DNA of 64,000 nucleotides from assembly GCF_021389975.1 (NCBI RefSeq), contig NZ_CP089981.1, positions 5,233,501 through 5,297,500 on the forward strand. The letters run 5' to 3'. Positions 36,552 to 45,863 of this stretch are shown piece by piece. Source of the stretch: Fulvivirga ulvae (GTDB taxonomy: Bacteria; Bacteroidota; Bacteroidia; Cytophagales; Cyclobacteriaceae). Below the pieces are notes generated by a model, which saw only the letters and a program-made list of their open reading frames with translations, was not told where the DNA came from and ran no database searches. How positions within the stretch are numbered: the first letter of the stretch is position 1; every line of letters begins with the position of its first letter. A program made the position numbers and the translations under genes.

Positions 36552-37754
36552 TCAGGAGCTACCTTCGAGACCTAAGGTAAAATAAAAGGTAGCTCCTTCA
36601 TTGACCTTGCCATCAGCCCATATCTGGCCCTGATGATGGAATATGATACGCTTAGCTATTGCCAGTCCAACTCCCGTACCGTGATATTCAGTCACTTTAT
36701 GAAGCCTTTGAAATACACCAAACAGCTTATCTTTATATAGCTCATCAAAACCGGCACCATTATCCCTGACCCTGTAAACATACTGCTCGTCCTGCTCATA
36801 TCCGTCCACTTCAATTACAGCCACCGGTTTGTTTTTGGTATACTTTATAGCATTTGAGAGCAGGTTTGTCACCAGCCTTTCAAGCATTTGTTTATCACCG
36901 TAGCTATCTTTGATTTGACCCAGTTTAAATTCTATTGTTCTGTCCTCCTGATTTTCCACAAGCTGTGAGTAAGTTTCCTGAAATAACTGATACATATCCA
37001 CCTTCCGGGGGTATAGCTCCTGCCTGCCCAGTTTGGAGAAATCCAGCATGTCATCTATAAGCCTCGACATGTTTTTGGCACTGTTCACTATTCTGCTAAT
37101 GAGCTTTTGTGCTTCAGGGTCTAGCTGCTCATAGTAATCTTCAATGAGGATCTCTGAAAAACCTGCTATACTCCGAAGTGGGCTTCTCAGGTCGTGGGAT
37201 ACCGAATAGCTGAATGACTTAAGTTCATCATAGGCCAGGTTCAGGTCCCTTATGTTCTTTTTTAGCTTCAGGTGAGTTTCCCTTAGTTCCTGTTCCTGTT
37301 TGTACTTATCAATAAAAAACTGAACCTTGTTGAGCAGAATGTCAGGCTCAAAAGGTTTGGTAATGTAGCTAAAGGCACCGGCCTCATACCCCTTAAAAAT
37401 ATTAATATGATCTTTGTATATGGCTGAAATGAATATAAAGGGGATATGGGAAGTTTTTTTATCGGAGCGAAGGAGGCTTGCCAGCTCGTAACCATCCATT
37501 CCGGGCATTTGGATGTCAATTAATGCCAGTGCAAAGTCATGATGAAGTGTAAGCCGCAGGGCTTCGTTGCCGCTTTCAGCCTTAAATAGTTCCACATCAA
37601 GATGCCTGAGAAGCCGGTCCAGTGCTATGAGGTTTTCCGGGCGATCATCAACCATCAATATTTTGATCCCGGACGATGTTTGCTTTTCATCTTCCTGTAC
37701 CTTGTCTTTCTGCTGCGATAAATCCTGGTTTTGCATATTTATTTCTTTATCCAT
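36552..37754 (-). CDS. Receiver-histidine kinase hybrid (REC-HisKA-HATPase)
   Basis: 400 residues: an N-terminal receiver (about 28-145; MVDDRPENL, phospho-acceptor in ALIDIQMPGMDGY, Lys in ITKPFEPD), a coiled-coil linker (KYKQEQELRETHLKLKKN), HisKA with His in YSVSHDLRSPLRS, and HATPase_c (NLLSNAIKYTKN, RDNGAGFDE, GTGVGLAIAKR). It is soluble. The ATG at 37754 overlaps the end of the large hybrid kinase by 16 bases; an alternative ATG at 37736 lies just after it. It is last in the cheR-cheB-kinase operon and can receive phosphate from the upstream kinase through its receiver. Confidence 0.93.
   Translation of the reverse strand: MDKEINMQNQDLSQQKDKVQEDEKQTSSGIKILMVDDRPENLIALDRLLRHLDVELFKAESGNEALRLTLHHDFALALIDIQMPGMDGYELASLLRSDKKTSHIPFIFISAIYKDHINIFKGYEAGAFSYITKPFEPDILLNKVQFFIDKYKQEQELRETHLKLKKNIRDLNLAYDELKSFSYSVSHDLRSPLRSIAGFSEILIEDYYEQLDPEAQKLISRIVNSAKNMSRLIDDMLDFSKLGRQELYPRKVDMYQLFQETYSQLVENQEDRTIEFKLGQIKDSYGDKQMLERLVTNLLSNAIKYTKNKPVAVIEVDGYEQDEQYVYRVRDNGAGFDELYKDKLFGVFQRLHKVTEYHGTGVGLAIAKRIIFHHQGQIWADGKVNEGATFYFTLGLEGSS
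36555..36596. repeat. 11-bp inverted repeat at the convergent gene ends
   Basis: GGAGCTACCTT (36555-36565) and AAGGTAGCTCC (36586-36596) are perfect inverted copies inside the last codons of the minus-strand kinase, just past the LamG stop at 36535. It may act as a terminator for the LamG gene, but no T-run follows. Confidence 0.5.
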
Positions 37755-40700
37755 ATATGAATTAGCGATAGTAGCCTGGCTACATCCACCGGCTTGGTAA
37801 TATAGTCATTGGCGCCGGCTTCAATACACAGCTGCCGGTCTTCTTTCATGCTTTTTGCCGTAAGGGCTATAATGGGCAGATCACGGAACCTTCCTTCGCT
37901 TCTGATAGCTCTCATACACTCATAACCATCCATTTCAGGCATCATTATATCCATTAGTACAATATCAATAGCAGGAGTATCATAAATCATTGAGAGGGCT
38001 ACTTTGCCATTGTCAGCCTTGAGCACCTCAAAGCCTTTCTGCGAAAGGATTTTTGAGAGGGCCCATACGTTGCGCATATCATCATCCACAAGCAGTATTT
38101 TCTTTTCATTGAAGGCAATATCCCGATCATACAGCCCGGTAATGATCTGCTGTTTTGTGGGTGGCAGGTTCTTTACCATTCTGTGTAAAAACAGGGCGGT
38201 TTCGTCAAGAAGTCGCTCTTCTGATTTTACTCCCTTCACTATGATGGTTTCCGCATACTGTTGGAGATCGTCATTTTCCTGTTTCGTAAGCTCTTTACCG
38301 GTATAGACTATGATGGGAGGGAGCTTCTTCTCTTCTTTTTCCAGCCTTTTAATGAGGTCAAAACCATTAATATCGGGCAAACCGATATCCATGACCATGC
38401 AGTCGATTTTTTGATTTTTGAATAAGTCCAAAGCCTCTGCTGCTGTACCTGCTTCAAAACATTTTACATCTCCGTTGCCAATGAGTTTTACTATTGATCT
38501 TCGAAGGTCATCATTATCTTCAAGGATCAGGAGATTCTTCATTTTACGGTTGATGAAGTCTTCAATTCTTGCAAATGCCTCTTCAAGTTGATCCTTACTC
38601 ACGGGCTTGGTCAGATATTCAACTGCGCCGGCCTTAATGAGCTCCAGGGTCTGTTCGTTTACTGACATGATGTGTACCGGGATATGCCGCAGAGAAGGGT
38701 TGGACTTAAGCGTTTTAAGCACGAGGTGTCCATTCATGCCCGGTAGGTCCAGGTCAAGTATGATTGCCTGCGGCTGGTATTGCTCGGCAAGTTTAAGACC
38801 ATCTTCTCCGGTAGCGGCTGACAGAAACCGCAGACCCTTTTGCTTAGCCTGGCTGGTGAGTATACGGGCGAAATTAAGGTCATCTTCAATGACCAGAACT
38901 ACATGGTCACCATCATTTATCTGGTTTCTATCATCCGGTAGAGCAGGGTAGTCAAGGAACTCCTGTTGGTTGAGTTTCTCCGATGAAGAATCTGCCGAAG
39001 GCGCAGAAGGAGCAGGAGCCTGTTCCGTACTCTCAGGCTCTTTCATCTCAATGGGTATTATGAGGGTGAACGTCGAACCCTCACCTTCCACACTACTGAT
39101 AGTTATTTTACCTCCTAGTATGCGTGCCAGCTCACGACTGATAGAAAGTCCAAGCCCGGTTCCTCCGTATTTGCGAGCAGTGCTGCCATCTACCTGTTGG
39201 AAAGCTTCGAAGATAACCTGCTGCTTTTCTTTGGGGATGCCTATGCCGGTATCAGAAATGGCTATCCGCATAAAATCCCCGGCATCGCGGGTAAAGTTAA
39301 CTGCTACATGCCCTTCATGTGTAAATTTCAGGGCATTGGATACCAGGTTTTTAATAATCTGATCAATGCGCTGGCGGTCTGTTTTGATGTTTTCCGGCAG
39401 GTCTTCGTCTATGCTTATTTTTAATTCGATGCCCTTTTGTATGGCCATGCGCATGAAGTTGTTTTTAATACTGTCACTTAATTCCGATATTTTAAATTGT
39501 GTCGGGCTAAGGTTCAGCTTTCCTGCCTCAACCTTTGAGAGGTCGAGTATGTCGTTGATAAGAGCCAGCAGGTCCTTGCCGCTTTTCACGATCACATCCG
39601 CACTCTCTACCTGATCAGGAGTGAGGTTATTTTCCCGGTTTTCAGCCAGGTCGTTCGACAGTATGAGCAGGCTATTGAGAGGTGTTCTAAGTTCGTGACT
39701 CATGTTGGCCAGAAATTCGGACTTGTATTTGCTGCTTATCTCGAGCTGACTGGCTTTGAGTTCAATATCCTGGCGGGCGGTTTCCAGGTCAGCATTTTTT
39801 TGTGCTACTATCTGGGCCTGCTCTTCCAGCTCTTCGTTAGCTGCCTGGAGTTCTTCCTGCTGCTCTTTTAGTTTTGTCGTTTGCTCTTCCAGTTCTTCAT
39901 TACTTTGTTGCAATTCCTCCTGCTGGGCCTGCAACTCCTCACTCTGCCGCTGGGTTTCGGCCAGCAGTTCATCAATTTGCTCCCTGCTAACAGCTGCATC
40001 AAGAGCGATGGCTATGATTTCCATGGCAGTAGCAAGAAATTGTTGTTCCACTTCTGTAAAAGGCTCAAATTTTCCCAACTCTATTATACCCAGAGCCTCA
40101 TTTTCAAATACGAGGGGAGCCACGTATACATAGGAGGGAAGTGCTTCCATGATACTTGAAGAAGTCTTTATTTCCGCCTGATGGGCTTCAATAATAATAG
40201 GTTTAAGTGTTAAGGCTACCTGCCCTGCCACCCCTTCACCTGGTTTAATTACATTATCCTTTCTTTGGCTGGTCTTAAACGCATAGGAGCCGGCCAGATG
40301 GAAGGTTTCACTTTCGTTTTTTAATGAGAGAGTTCCTACGCATGCTTTATGGCGCTCGGCAAGAAAGGTAATAATATCGGTAGTCAGAAATTTGAGTCCT
40401 TTATTGCCCTCCATTACCTTATTAAGAGCGTTTAATCCTGTAGAGTGTTCCTGATGTCGTTCAGCCTGAATATTTCTTTCTTTCAGTGCATTTCTCATTT
40501 TTAGTAATGCTGCACCCAGATCCCTCAACTCACGGGAACCTCTGACCTCAACCTCAGTGTCAAGGTCTCCGGCTGCAATATTATCGGCTACTTCAGCCGC
40601 CTGTGCCACAGGGCGGGTTATAGAACGCGATACGATAGCACCAAGCAGAACACTTAGGATAAAGCCACTGCCTAGCAATACCCACTCCAGGTTGCTCAGG

Positions 40701-41257
40701 TTTGCAATCTCTCTATCAATGGCTTCAAAATCCTGCCGCATTAAAAGCTCTACGTCCGAGCTTATATCGTTTACCAGGTTACGGATGTCATACGCTGATT
40801 TCAAACCACTGGTCCGTAGCATTTCCAACGCCATATCAGAGTTTGTCACCGCTAATTCTTCCACATTATCCTGATAGTTTTCAAGCTGGTTCAACTGGTT
40901 TTGCAACTCTTCCAACTTGTCCTCATCCACAGAGTCAACTCGTCGTTTTGACAGCATCCGCAACCGCTCATAAGACGCATTTATTTCATCGCTCCATGCT
41001 TCCTGGCGCTCTCGTTTTAGAGCAGGATCTTTAAGCAGGACATAACCTCGTAATGCAGCTACGGAATGATTAATACCATTATTGATTTCAAGGCACATCC
41101 TTGTGGCCAGTACTCTCTGATCAGTGATGCGCCCGGCCACTCCCTGAACGTTCTTAACCTGCCATAAGGTGAAACCCACAGCAAGGGCAATAATTACCGC
41201 CAGCAGGGAATATCCCATGCCGATTTTCTGGCCCAGTGTATCAATTTTTAACTTCAT
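37739..41257 (-). CDS. Large hybrid histidine kinase: sensor, HAMP, GAF, kinase and three receivers
   Basis: 1172 residues. TM1 (about 12-32) and TM2 (about 190-212) bracket a helical extracytoplasmic sensor of CHASE3/4HB type. Then HAMP (SRSITRPVAQAAEVADNIAAG), a GAF domain (about 290-430), a long Gln/Glu-rich coiled coil (about 435-505), HisKA with His in NMSHELRTPLNS, HATPase_c (NLVSNALKFTHE, DTGIGIPKE, GTGLGLSISREL) and three consecutive receivers with phospho-acceptors in LDLDLPGMNG, MDIGLPDING and LMDIMMPEMDG. It starts with a 4-base overlap (ATGA) with cheB and overlaps the next kinase by 16 bases, so the operon is tightly coupled. Probably an envelope-stress or surface sensor; signal unknown. 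Confidence 0.94.
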   Translation of the reverse strand: MKLKIDTLGQKIGMGYSLLAVIIALAVGFTLWQVKNVQGVAGRITDQRVLATRMCLEINNGINHSVAALRGYVLLKDPALKRERQEAWSDEINASYERLRMLSKRRVDSVDEDKLEELQNQLNQLENYQDNVEELAVTNSDMALEMLRTSGLKSAYDIRNLVNDISSDVELLMRQDFEAIDREIANLSNLEWVLLGSGFILSVLLGAIVSRSITRPVAQAAEVADNIAAGDLDTEVEVRGSRELRDLGAALLKMRNALKERNIQAERHQEHSTGLNALNKVMEGNKGLKFLTTDIITFLAERHKACVGTLSLKNESETFHLAGSYAFKTSQRKDNVIKPGEGVAGQVALTLKPIIIEAHQAEIKTSSSIMEALPSYVYVAPLVFENEALGIIELGKFEPFTEVEQQFLATAMEIIAIALDAAVSREQIDELLAETQRQSEELQAQQEELQQSNEELEEQTTKLKEQQEELQAANEELEEQAQIVAQKNADLETARQDIELKASQLEISSKYKSEFLANMSHELRTPLNSLLILSNDLAENRENNLTPDQVESADVIVKSGKDLLALINDILDLSKVEAGKLNLSPTQFKISELSDSIKNNFMRMAIQKGIELKISIDEDLPENIKTDRQRIDQIIKNLVSNALKFTHEGHVAVNFTRDAGDFMRIAISDTGIGIPKEKQQVIFEAFQQVDGSTARKYGGTGLGLSISRELARILGGKITISSVEGEGSTFTLIIPIEMKEPESTEQAPAPSAPSADSSSEKLNQQEFLDYPALPDDRNQINDGDHVVLVIEDDLNFARILTSQAKQKGLRFLSAATGEDGLKLAEQYQPQAIILDLDLPGMNGHLVLKTLKSNPSLRHIPVHIMSVNEQTLELIKAGAVEYLTKPVSKDQLEEAFARIEDFINRKMKNLLILEDNDDLRRSIVKLIGNGDVKCFEAGTAAEALDLFKNQKIDCMVMDIGLPDINGFDLIKRLEKEEKKLPPIIVYTGKELTKQENDDLQQYAETIIVKGVKSEERLLDETALFLHRMVKNLPPTKQQIITGLYDRDIAFNEKKILLVDDDMRNVWALSKILSQKGFEVLKADNGKVALSMIYDTPAIDIVLMDIMMPEMDGYECMRAIRSEGRFRDLPIIALTAKSMKEDRQLCIEAGANDYITKPVDVARLLSLIHIWIKK

Positions 41258-41850
41258 GTGTATTGAGTTTCGTTATCCCTGGCTATTTTTATTAACAAGT
41301 TGCTTATTTCATCTGGTGATAGTATAAAATCAGGGTTGGCAGCCTCTATAGCTGCTTTTGGCATCGATGGGGCTTCGCAGCTTTCAGGTGTCTGAGCTAT
41401 AGCCAATCCTCCGTTTTCCTTTATTTTTTTTAAACCTGTAGCACCATCAGAATTATATCCGGTAAGAATTACACCTATTAATTTGTTTTTATAGGCATCA
41501 GCTGCGGTTTCGAAGAGCACATCAATAGATGGCCTTGCGAAATTAACATGTTCTGAAACTGCCAGGGAAAAGGTACGATCATGCTCTACCAGTAAGTGAT
41601 AATCCGGTGGGGCAAGGTACATGGTGCCCTTCTCTATTTTCTCTTTTTCGTCAGCCTCTTTTACTTTTATGGCAGAAAGGCTGTCGAGCAACTTTACCCA
41701 GTAGCTATTACTGCCCGGAGCAATGTGTTGCACCACGATCAGAGGTATGGAAAAGTGTGAAGGGATCTTTGAAACCATTGACTTAAGCAGTTTAGTACCT
41801 CCTGCGGAAGTTCCTATCACAATTGCCTCATATGGTGTCCCTGCTGCCAT
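41254..41850 (-). CDS. cheB: CheB-type methylesterase domain protein (no receiver)
   Basis: 198 residues from ATG 41850 (an upstream GTG at 41853 is less likely), forming a TGATG junction with the CheR stop. Only the CheB catalytic domain is present: the Ser of GTSAGG near residue 15, the His in VVQHIAPGS and the Asp in LTGYNSDGATG. The N-terminal receiver that normally regulates CheB is absent. No chemoreceptor, CheA or CheW gene is near, so this CheR/CheB pair probably modifies the adjacent sensor kinase or acts as a signalling module, as seen with CheR-CheB kinases in other bacteria. Confidence 0.92.
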   Translation of the reverse strand: MAAGTPYEAIVIGTSAGGTKLLKSMVSKIPSHFSIPLIVVQHIAPGSNSYWVKLLDSLSAIKVKEADEKEKIEKGTMYLAPPDYHLLVEHDRTFSLAVSEHVNFARPSIDVLFETAADAYKNKLIGVILTGYNSDGATGLKKIKENGGLAIAQTPESCEAPSMPKAAIEAANPDFILSPDEISNLLIKIARDNETQYT

Positions 41851-42695
41851 CACGAAATCAGATATTTCTTTTTATATATTTTTTGTTGCTTGTCTATCAC
41901 GTCAAAGGATTGTTCATAATCGGAGAAGTGCAGACCTTCTTTGTTGCCCAGGCAGAGAATACCTCCAAAAGTGAGGCTTTCGTAAAACAACCGAAGCACA
42001 TTGTTTTGTAACCTGCGGTTAAAGTAGATCAATACATTACGGCAGACAACCATTTGTGTTTCTGCAAAATTATTGTCTGTAACAAGGTTGTGATGTGCCC
42101 ATACTATATTAGACTTTAGAGACTGATCCATAATGGCGTGATCGTATTGGGCCAGGTAGTAGTCTGAGAAAGCTCCTTTTGAGGCAGCCTTGATATAATT
42201 TTGGGAATACTTCTTTATCAGATCTGTTGAAAATATACCGTCTCGAGCTTTGCTTAAAGCGCTTTGATTAAAGTCGGTTGCATAGATCTGTACGCGATCA
42301 TAAAGTCCTTCCTCTTTGAGTAATATTGCCATAGAGTACACTTCCTCGCCGGTAGAGCAGCCAGCATGCCATATCTTTATGTATGACCAGGTTTTGAGCA
42401 ATTCAATAACCTTTTCGCGCACGGCTATATAGAAAGGAGGGTCCCTGAACATCTCGGTAACATTAATCGACAGGTCTTTGAGCAGCTGTGAGGCGAATTC
42501 CTTGTCATAAAGTACTTGCTCCTGTAAGTGGGATATTGAGGTCAGGCCGGAAGTTGTTAAGCGATTAAGCACTCTTCGCTTAACATGTGCCCTCGAATAC
42601 TCAGAAAAATCATATCCATATTTGCGATGTATCGCCTGCAATAAAAGCTCCAGTTCAATATCATCATTGGATTCATTCGCAATATTTATGTCCAT
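41850..42695 (-). CDS. cheR: CheR-type protein-glutamate methyltransferase
   Basis: 281 residues from ATG 42695; a GTG at 42704 in frame is a weaker start. CheR N-terminal helical domain (LELLLQAIHRKYGYDFSEYSRAHVKRRVLNRL) is followed by a SAM-dependent methyltransferase fold with IWHAGCSTGEEVYSMAILL (SAM-binding loop) and VVCRNVLIYFN (characteristic CheR motif). Methylates glutamate side chains on receptor helices using S-adenosylmethionine. It is the first gene of the cheR-cheB-hybrid kinase-REC kinase operon. It may set sensitivity of the HAMP/coiled-coil kinase downstream; that is inference. Confidence 0.93.
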   Translation of the reverse strand: MDINIANESNDDIELELLLQAIHRKYGYDFSEYSRAHVKRRVLNRLTTSGLTSISHLQEQVLYDKEFASQLLKDLSINVTEMFRDPPFYIAVREKVIELLKTWSYIKIWHAGCSTGEEVYSMAILLKEEGLYDRVQIYATDFNQSALSKARDGIFSTDLIKKYSQNYIKAASKGAFSDYYLAQYDHAIMDQSLKSNIVWAHHNLVTDNNFAETQMVVCRNVLIYFNRRLQNNVLRLFYESLTFGGILCLGNKEGLHFSDYEQSFDVIDKQQKIYKKKYLIS

Positions 42696-42914
42696 TTTAC
42701 ACACATCGGGTTTAGTTTCCTTTTGCCAGGGTAGTTACTATCAAAATAAAGCAGGATTAATTGTAAATAAATTGGCTTTCATGGCCTAAAACATTCCTAT
42801 GTAATAAATCAATGTAAAATGTTAATTATTGATTGTCGCCGGACGGCTCTTTTCTGCCTTCGATGATAGGCAGATCTCAAGTATTACAAATATTTTGTAT
42901 TAAGGTAGAAAGAA

Positions 42915-43661
42915 TCAGGCATTGAGCTCATAAATGAAAAATGGCTTTTCATACCCTTTCTTAGTTAATATAGGCTCAGAAACATTGAAGATCTTAACTC
43001 CTGATCGTGTTTTACCTTCCAGGGCTCCGGCGTGAGCGTGACCGTGAAAGGCGGCTTCCACCTTTCTGCTGTTCAAGGGTTCGGCGAGGTGTGAGCATCC
43101 CAGAAACGGATAAATAGCCTCAGGCTCACCTATTATGGTATCTTTAATCGGAGCATAATGTAGCACTGCAATCTTTTTGAGCTTTTCCTCGCTGGCGTCC
43201 AGGCGAGCAAGAGCCCTGTCGAGGTGCAATGCTTCATCCACGGCTTCCTGTACAAAAGCTTTCATGGCTTCTTCTCCAAACATGGACAGCATGTGATTAT
43301 CAAAGCCTCCTCCAAATCCCTTTACACCGGCAAAACCAACTCCTTTAATTACAACTGCTTCTCCCTCCAGCACATGTATGTTTTCATTTTGAATAATTTG
43401 GCGAATAAGCTTTTGTCTACCTTTTTCATAGTCATGATTTCCCAGAACCGCCACTACGGGGATGGTGCAGGCTTTCAATTCACCGGAAAGTACTTCGGCC
43501 TCTTCCTCATCGCCGGTATCCGTAAGGTCACCACAGAGCAGCAGTATGTCGGCTTCATGGGAAATCTCCCGAAACCGTTCTGCCCATTTACCTTTATCAG
43601 TCTCACGGGTATGGATATCTCCAACGGCTGCTAACTTTAGTTTTTTGCTTTTTTCTGCCAT
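42915..43661 (-). CDS. Calcineurin-like metallophosphoesterase
   Basis: 248 residues with all five blocks of the fold: GDIHTR at the start, GDLTDTG near residue 42, GNHDYEKG near 73, and HGHAHAG in the C-terminal part, with HYAP between. These bind two metal ions to hydrolyse phosphoester bonds. No signal peptide, so the substrate is cytoplasmic (nucleotides, phosphoproteins or small molecules). The gene starts 3 bases after the stop of a nucleotidyltransferase-like gene, suggesting the two act on the same substrate in opposite directions (add/remove a nucleotide). Confidence 0.92.
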   Translation of the reverse strand: MAEKSKKLKLAAVGDIHTRETDKGKWAERFREISHEADILLLCGDLTDTGDEEEAEVLSGELKACTIPVVAVLGNHDYEKGRQKLIRQIIQNENIHVLEGEAVVIKGVGFAGVKGFGGGFDNHMLSMFGEEAMKAFVQEAVDEALHLDRALARLDASEEKLKKIAVLHYAPIKDTIIGEPEAIYPFLGCSHLAEPLNSRKVEAAFHGHAHAGALEGKTRSGVKIFNVSEPILTKKGYEKPFFIYELNA

Positions 43662-43664
43662 AAC

Positions 43665-44417
43665 CTATACAGTTTTCATAGTGTAAAGTTTAAAATCCCA
43701 TTCTTTAATATCAACGGCATATTGGGTTTGGTCAATAATTGGCCCCCGGCAGACATTGATAGCTGAAGAGGGCTGGTTGTATTGACGGCCGGCCCTTTGG
43801 AGAAGCTCTTCGAAAAGCCATTGTGGTACAATGTCAGGGTAGTTGGCGGGGTATACAAACTGAAAATTTAACAATTGTGACAGCAAAAGATGCCAGTGCT
43901 TATCGAAATGCTGCAGTAGCCGCTTCCAGTCTAGTTTTTTGCCATATCTGAGCATGATATGATTTACGTCGGCTCCGTCATACCGCTCCCTGTTTTGTAC
44001 ATATATTTTGCACCATATTAGCTCCTCAGCGGGCACATACAAAACGGGTTTATCCTGAAAGGTCCCTTTTGATGCGTACTTAAACCAGTTGTCATCTACG
44101 GTGCATATATAGTTGGGGGTGTCGAAAATAATATCGATGTACATATTATTCCTGAAAATTTTGGCAAGCCATCTCACATCGGTCAACTCAGTGTCGTAGC
44201 CTTTTGTAGAGAAGAAGCGAAGCAAATTGTTACTGTCGGCGGGTCTGCAAAATATATCCAGATCTTTGGTGTCACGATGGATACCTGTATAATGACTTAC
44301 TGCAAAGCCGCCGCCAAGCATAAAATCGATACCACTTTCCTTTGCTAATTTCAAAGCTTCTGAATAAAATTCGTCAGGATCCTGCTTTGACTTTTGTTGT
44401 TCTTTTTTGCTGGCCAT
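43665..44417 (-). CDS. Nucleotidyltransferase-like protein (AbiEii/DUF-type)
   Basis: 250 residues. The nucleotidyltransferase active-site pattern is visible near the N-terminus: GGGFAVSHYTG followed by DTKDLDIFC (the GG ... DxD core) and a third acidic position in YIDIIFDTP. This is the layout of the AbiEii/NTP-transferase superfamily, here without a linked antitoxin partner. The remaining 150 residues are helical and aromatic-rich with no further motif. The metallophosphoesterase gene follows 3 bases later. Possible roles include nucleotide modification of a protein or RNA, with the phosphoesterase as its reversal enzyme; this is inference from adjacency. Confidence 0.7.
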   Translation of the reverse strand: MASKKEQQKSKQDPDEFYSEALKLAKESGIDFMLGGGFAVSHYTGIHRDTKDLDIFCRPADSNNLLRFFSTKGYDTELTDVRWLAKIFRNNMYIDIIFDTPNYICTVDDNWFKYASKGTFQDKPVLYVPAEELIWCKIYVQNRERYDGADVNHIMLRYGKKLDWKRLLQHFDKHWHLLLSQLLNFQFVYPANYPDIVPQWLFEELLQRAGRQYNQPSSAINVCRGPIIDQTQYAVDIKEWDFKLYTMKTV

Positions 44418-44593
44418 AAAACTGTTTCTTTGCTACACTATGATTTGTAGAAAAATTCATGCCGACAGGTAACAGAAGCTTTTACAGATAAACTGGGGTT
44501 ATGTTCCTGAAAAATCAGCTTAGTATCATTAATATAACTATGACCAATTCCTCAAAAATGTAAAAATATGTCTACAATATTGCCCCAGGTTGA

Positions 44594-45424
44594 TCAGTAG
44601 TCAGCGGGCAGCGTCAGGAGCGGTACATGGCAATGCAGCACAAGGTCGCGGGTTGTACTTCCTTTAAATAACAAACCTAATATGCTATGACTTTCAGGGC
44701 TCAGGGCCAGCATATCGATATCATTTTTAAGAGCATACTCATTGATGCTTTCTGCGACATTTTTTGATGAGAGGTTTACAAAGCTATGCTCAAACTCTCT
44801 GAATTTCTCTGCAAGCCACAATACCGCATCAGAATGAGCATCGTCTTCCAAAGACACATGAACATTTTTTGAAACATGGAGAAAGAATATTTCAGCTTTG
44901 AAATGCCTCAAGAAATGCCTTAATATGGTTAAAAGATGGATATTTTCTTTTTTATGTAAATCCACAGCAAGAGCAATTTTCCTGATCTCAAACTTTTTAG
45001 ACTCTAAGGGTATAGTTACTACAGCACACTTGGCGTTTTTCACTATTTTATAAGTATTGCTCCCCAATATATCCTCAAACTTATTAGTTGTACCTGTGGT
45101 ACCCATTACGATCAAAGACACCTGCTGCTCTTTTGCGGCAGCCAATATTTTATCCACCGGGAATCCGATGCACACCTGAGTTTCGATATAAGGATTATTA
45201 ATATCGTCCATTTCATTTCTGAGCGCTTCAAGCTTTTGCTGGGCTTCTGAGCGCTCTTCTGTAATGACATGGTCATCAACGAACATAGTAGCATCCCCGC
45301 CAATAGGCTCCACCACATGTATCAATACCAATGTGGCATGGAATGCCTTGGTCATTTGTACAGCGTAAGACATGGCGTTCATGGAGCTGTCGGAAAAATC
45401 TACCGGCATTAATATCCTAAGCAT
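44594..45424 (-). CDS. Universal stress protein, two UspA domains
   Basis: 276 residues made of two tandem Usp folds. The first is complete with the ATP-type signature GTTGTTNKFEDILGSNTYKIVK (about residues 105-125). The second half (ENIHLLTILRHFLRHFKAEIFFLHVS ... LALSPESHSILGLLFKGSTTRDLVLH) has the fold but a weaker nucleotide motif (no GxxGxxN), so it may not bind ATP. It lies in a minus-strand cluster with dnaJ and DUF2383 genes, a stress-type context. Confidence 0.9.
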   Translation of the reverse strand: MLRILMPVDFSDSSMNAMSYAVQMTKAFHATLVLIHVVEPIGGDATMFVDDHVITEERSEAQQKLEALRNEMDDINNPYIETQVCIGFPVDKILAAAKEQQVSLIVMGTTGTTNKFEDILGSNTYKIVKNAKCAVVTIPLESKKFEIRKIALAVDLHKKENIHLLTILRHFLRHFKAEIFFLHVSKNVHVSLEDDAHSDAVLWLAEKFREFEHSFVNLSSKNVAESINEYALKNDIDMLALSPESHSILGLLFKGSTTRDLVLHCHVPLLTLPADY

Positions 45425-45495
45425 AATTATAGCATTTAAAGATTTGGATCAGCACTGGAAACTGTTGTTTGATCCCGTACATGATCATCTTTTAT

Positions 45496-45846
45496 TTATT
45501 GAAATATTCTTAATTGTAATTGGCTGATTTTCTTTGTTTTATGAGGTGAATTTAAAGCCAGGTAAGTGAGCCCCAGCCGTGACAGCTTCCAGTCTCTGTA
45601 GATGTTTCCGTTACTGCACCGGTACACAGGTTTGATATTTTCGGAAGTGCTCATATGCACGCTGTTCATGGCATCTATGAGCGGGGAAATAGCATTATTC
45701 AGCTCATCCAGGTTATCATAACCTATCGATTTCATCCAATCCTGCGCATAATACCTTAATTCATGATCATTAAGCGCTTCGAGAAAGCGAAGTATAACCG
45801 TACTTTCACTCGGGACTTTGTCTAATGATGTGATTGATATTTCCAT
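45496..45846 (-). CDS. Hypothetical protein downstream of dnaJ
   Basis: 116 residues, no signal peptide or membrane segment. Mixed helical N-terminal half (VILRFLEALNDHELRYYAQDWMKSIGYDNLDELNNAI) and a basic C-terminal part (HKTKKISQLQLRIFQ). It starts 17 bases after the dnaJ stop, so it is probably cotranscribed. The position is that of the CbpA modulator cbpM in Proteobacteria, but the sequence does not resemble CbpM. I recognise no family. Confidence 0.65.
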   Translation of the reverse strand: MEISITSLDKVPSESTVILRFLEALNDHELRYYAQDWMKSIGYDNLDELNNAISPLIDAMNSVHMSTSENIKPVYRCSNGNIYRDWKLSRLGLTYLALNSPHKTKKISQLQLRIFQ

Positions 45847-45863
45847 GGCTTAGCGGGTTTAAT

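Noticed and set aside
37567..41034. Many plus-strand open frames opposite the kinases
   Set aside because: They run antisense to conserved kinase and receiver codons and have no family features; shadow frames of a real gene.
45496..45846. CbpM identity for the gene after dnaJ
   Set aside because: Position fits, but there is no MerR-type helix pattern or sequence resemblance to CbpM.
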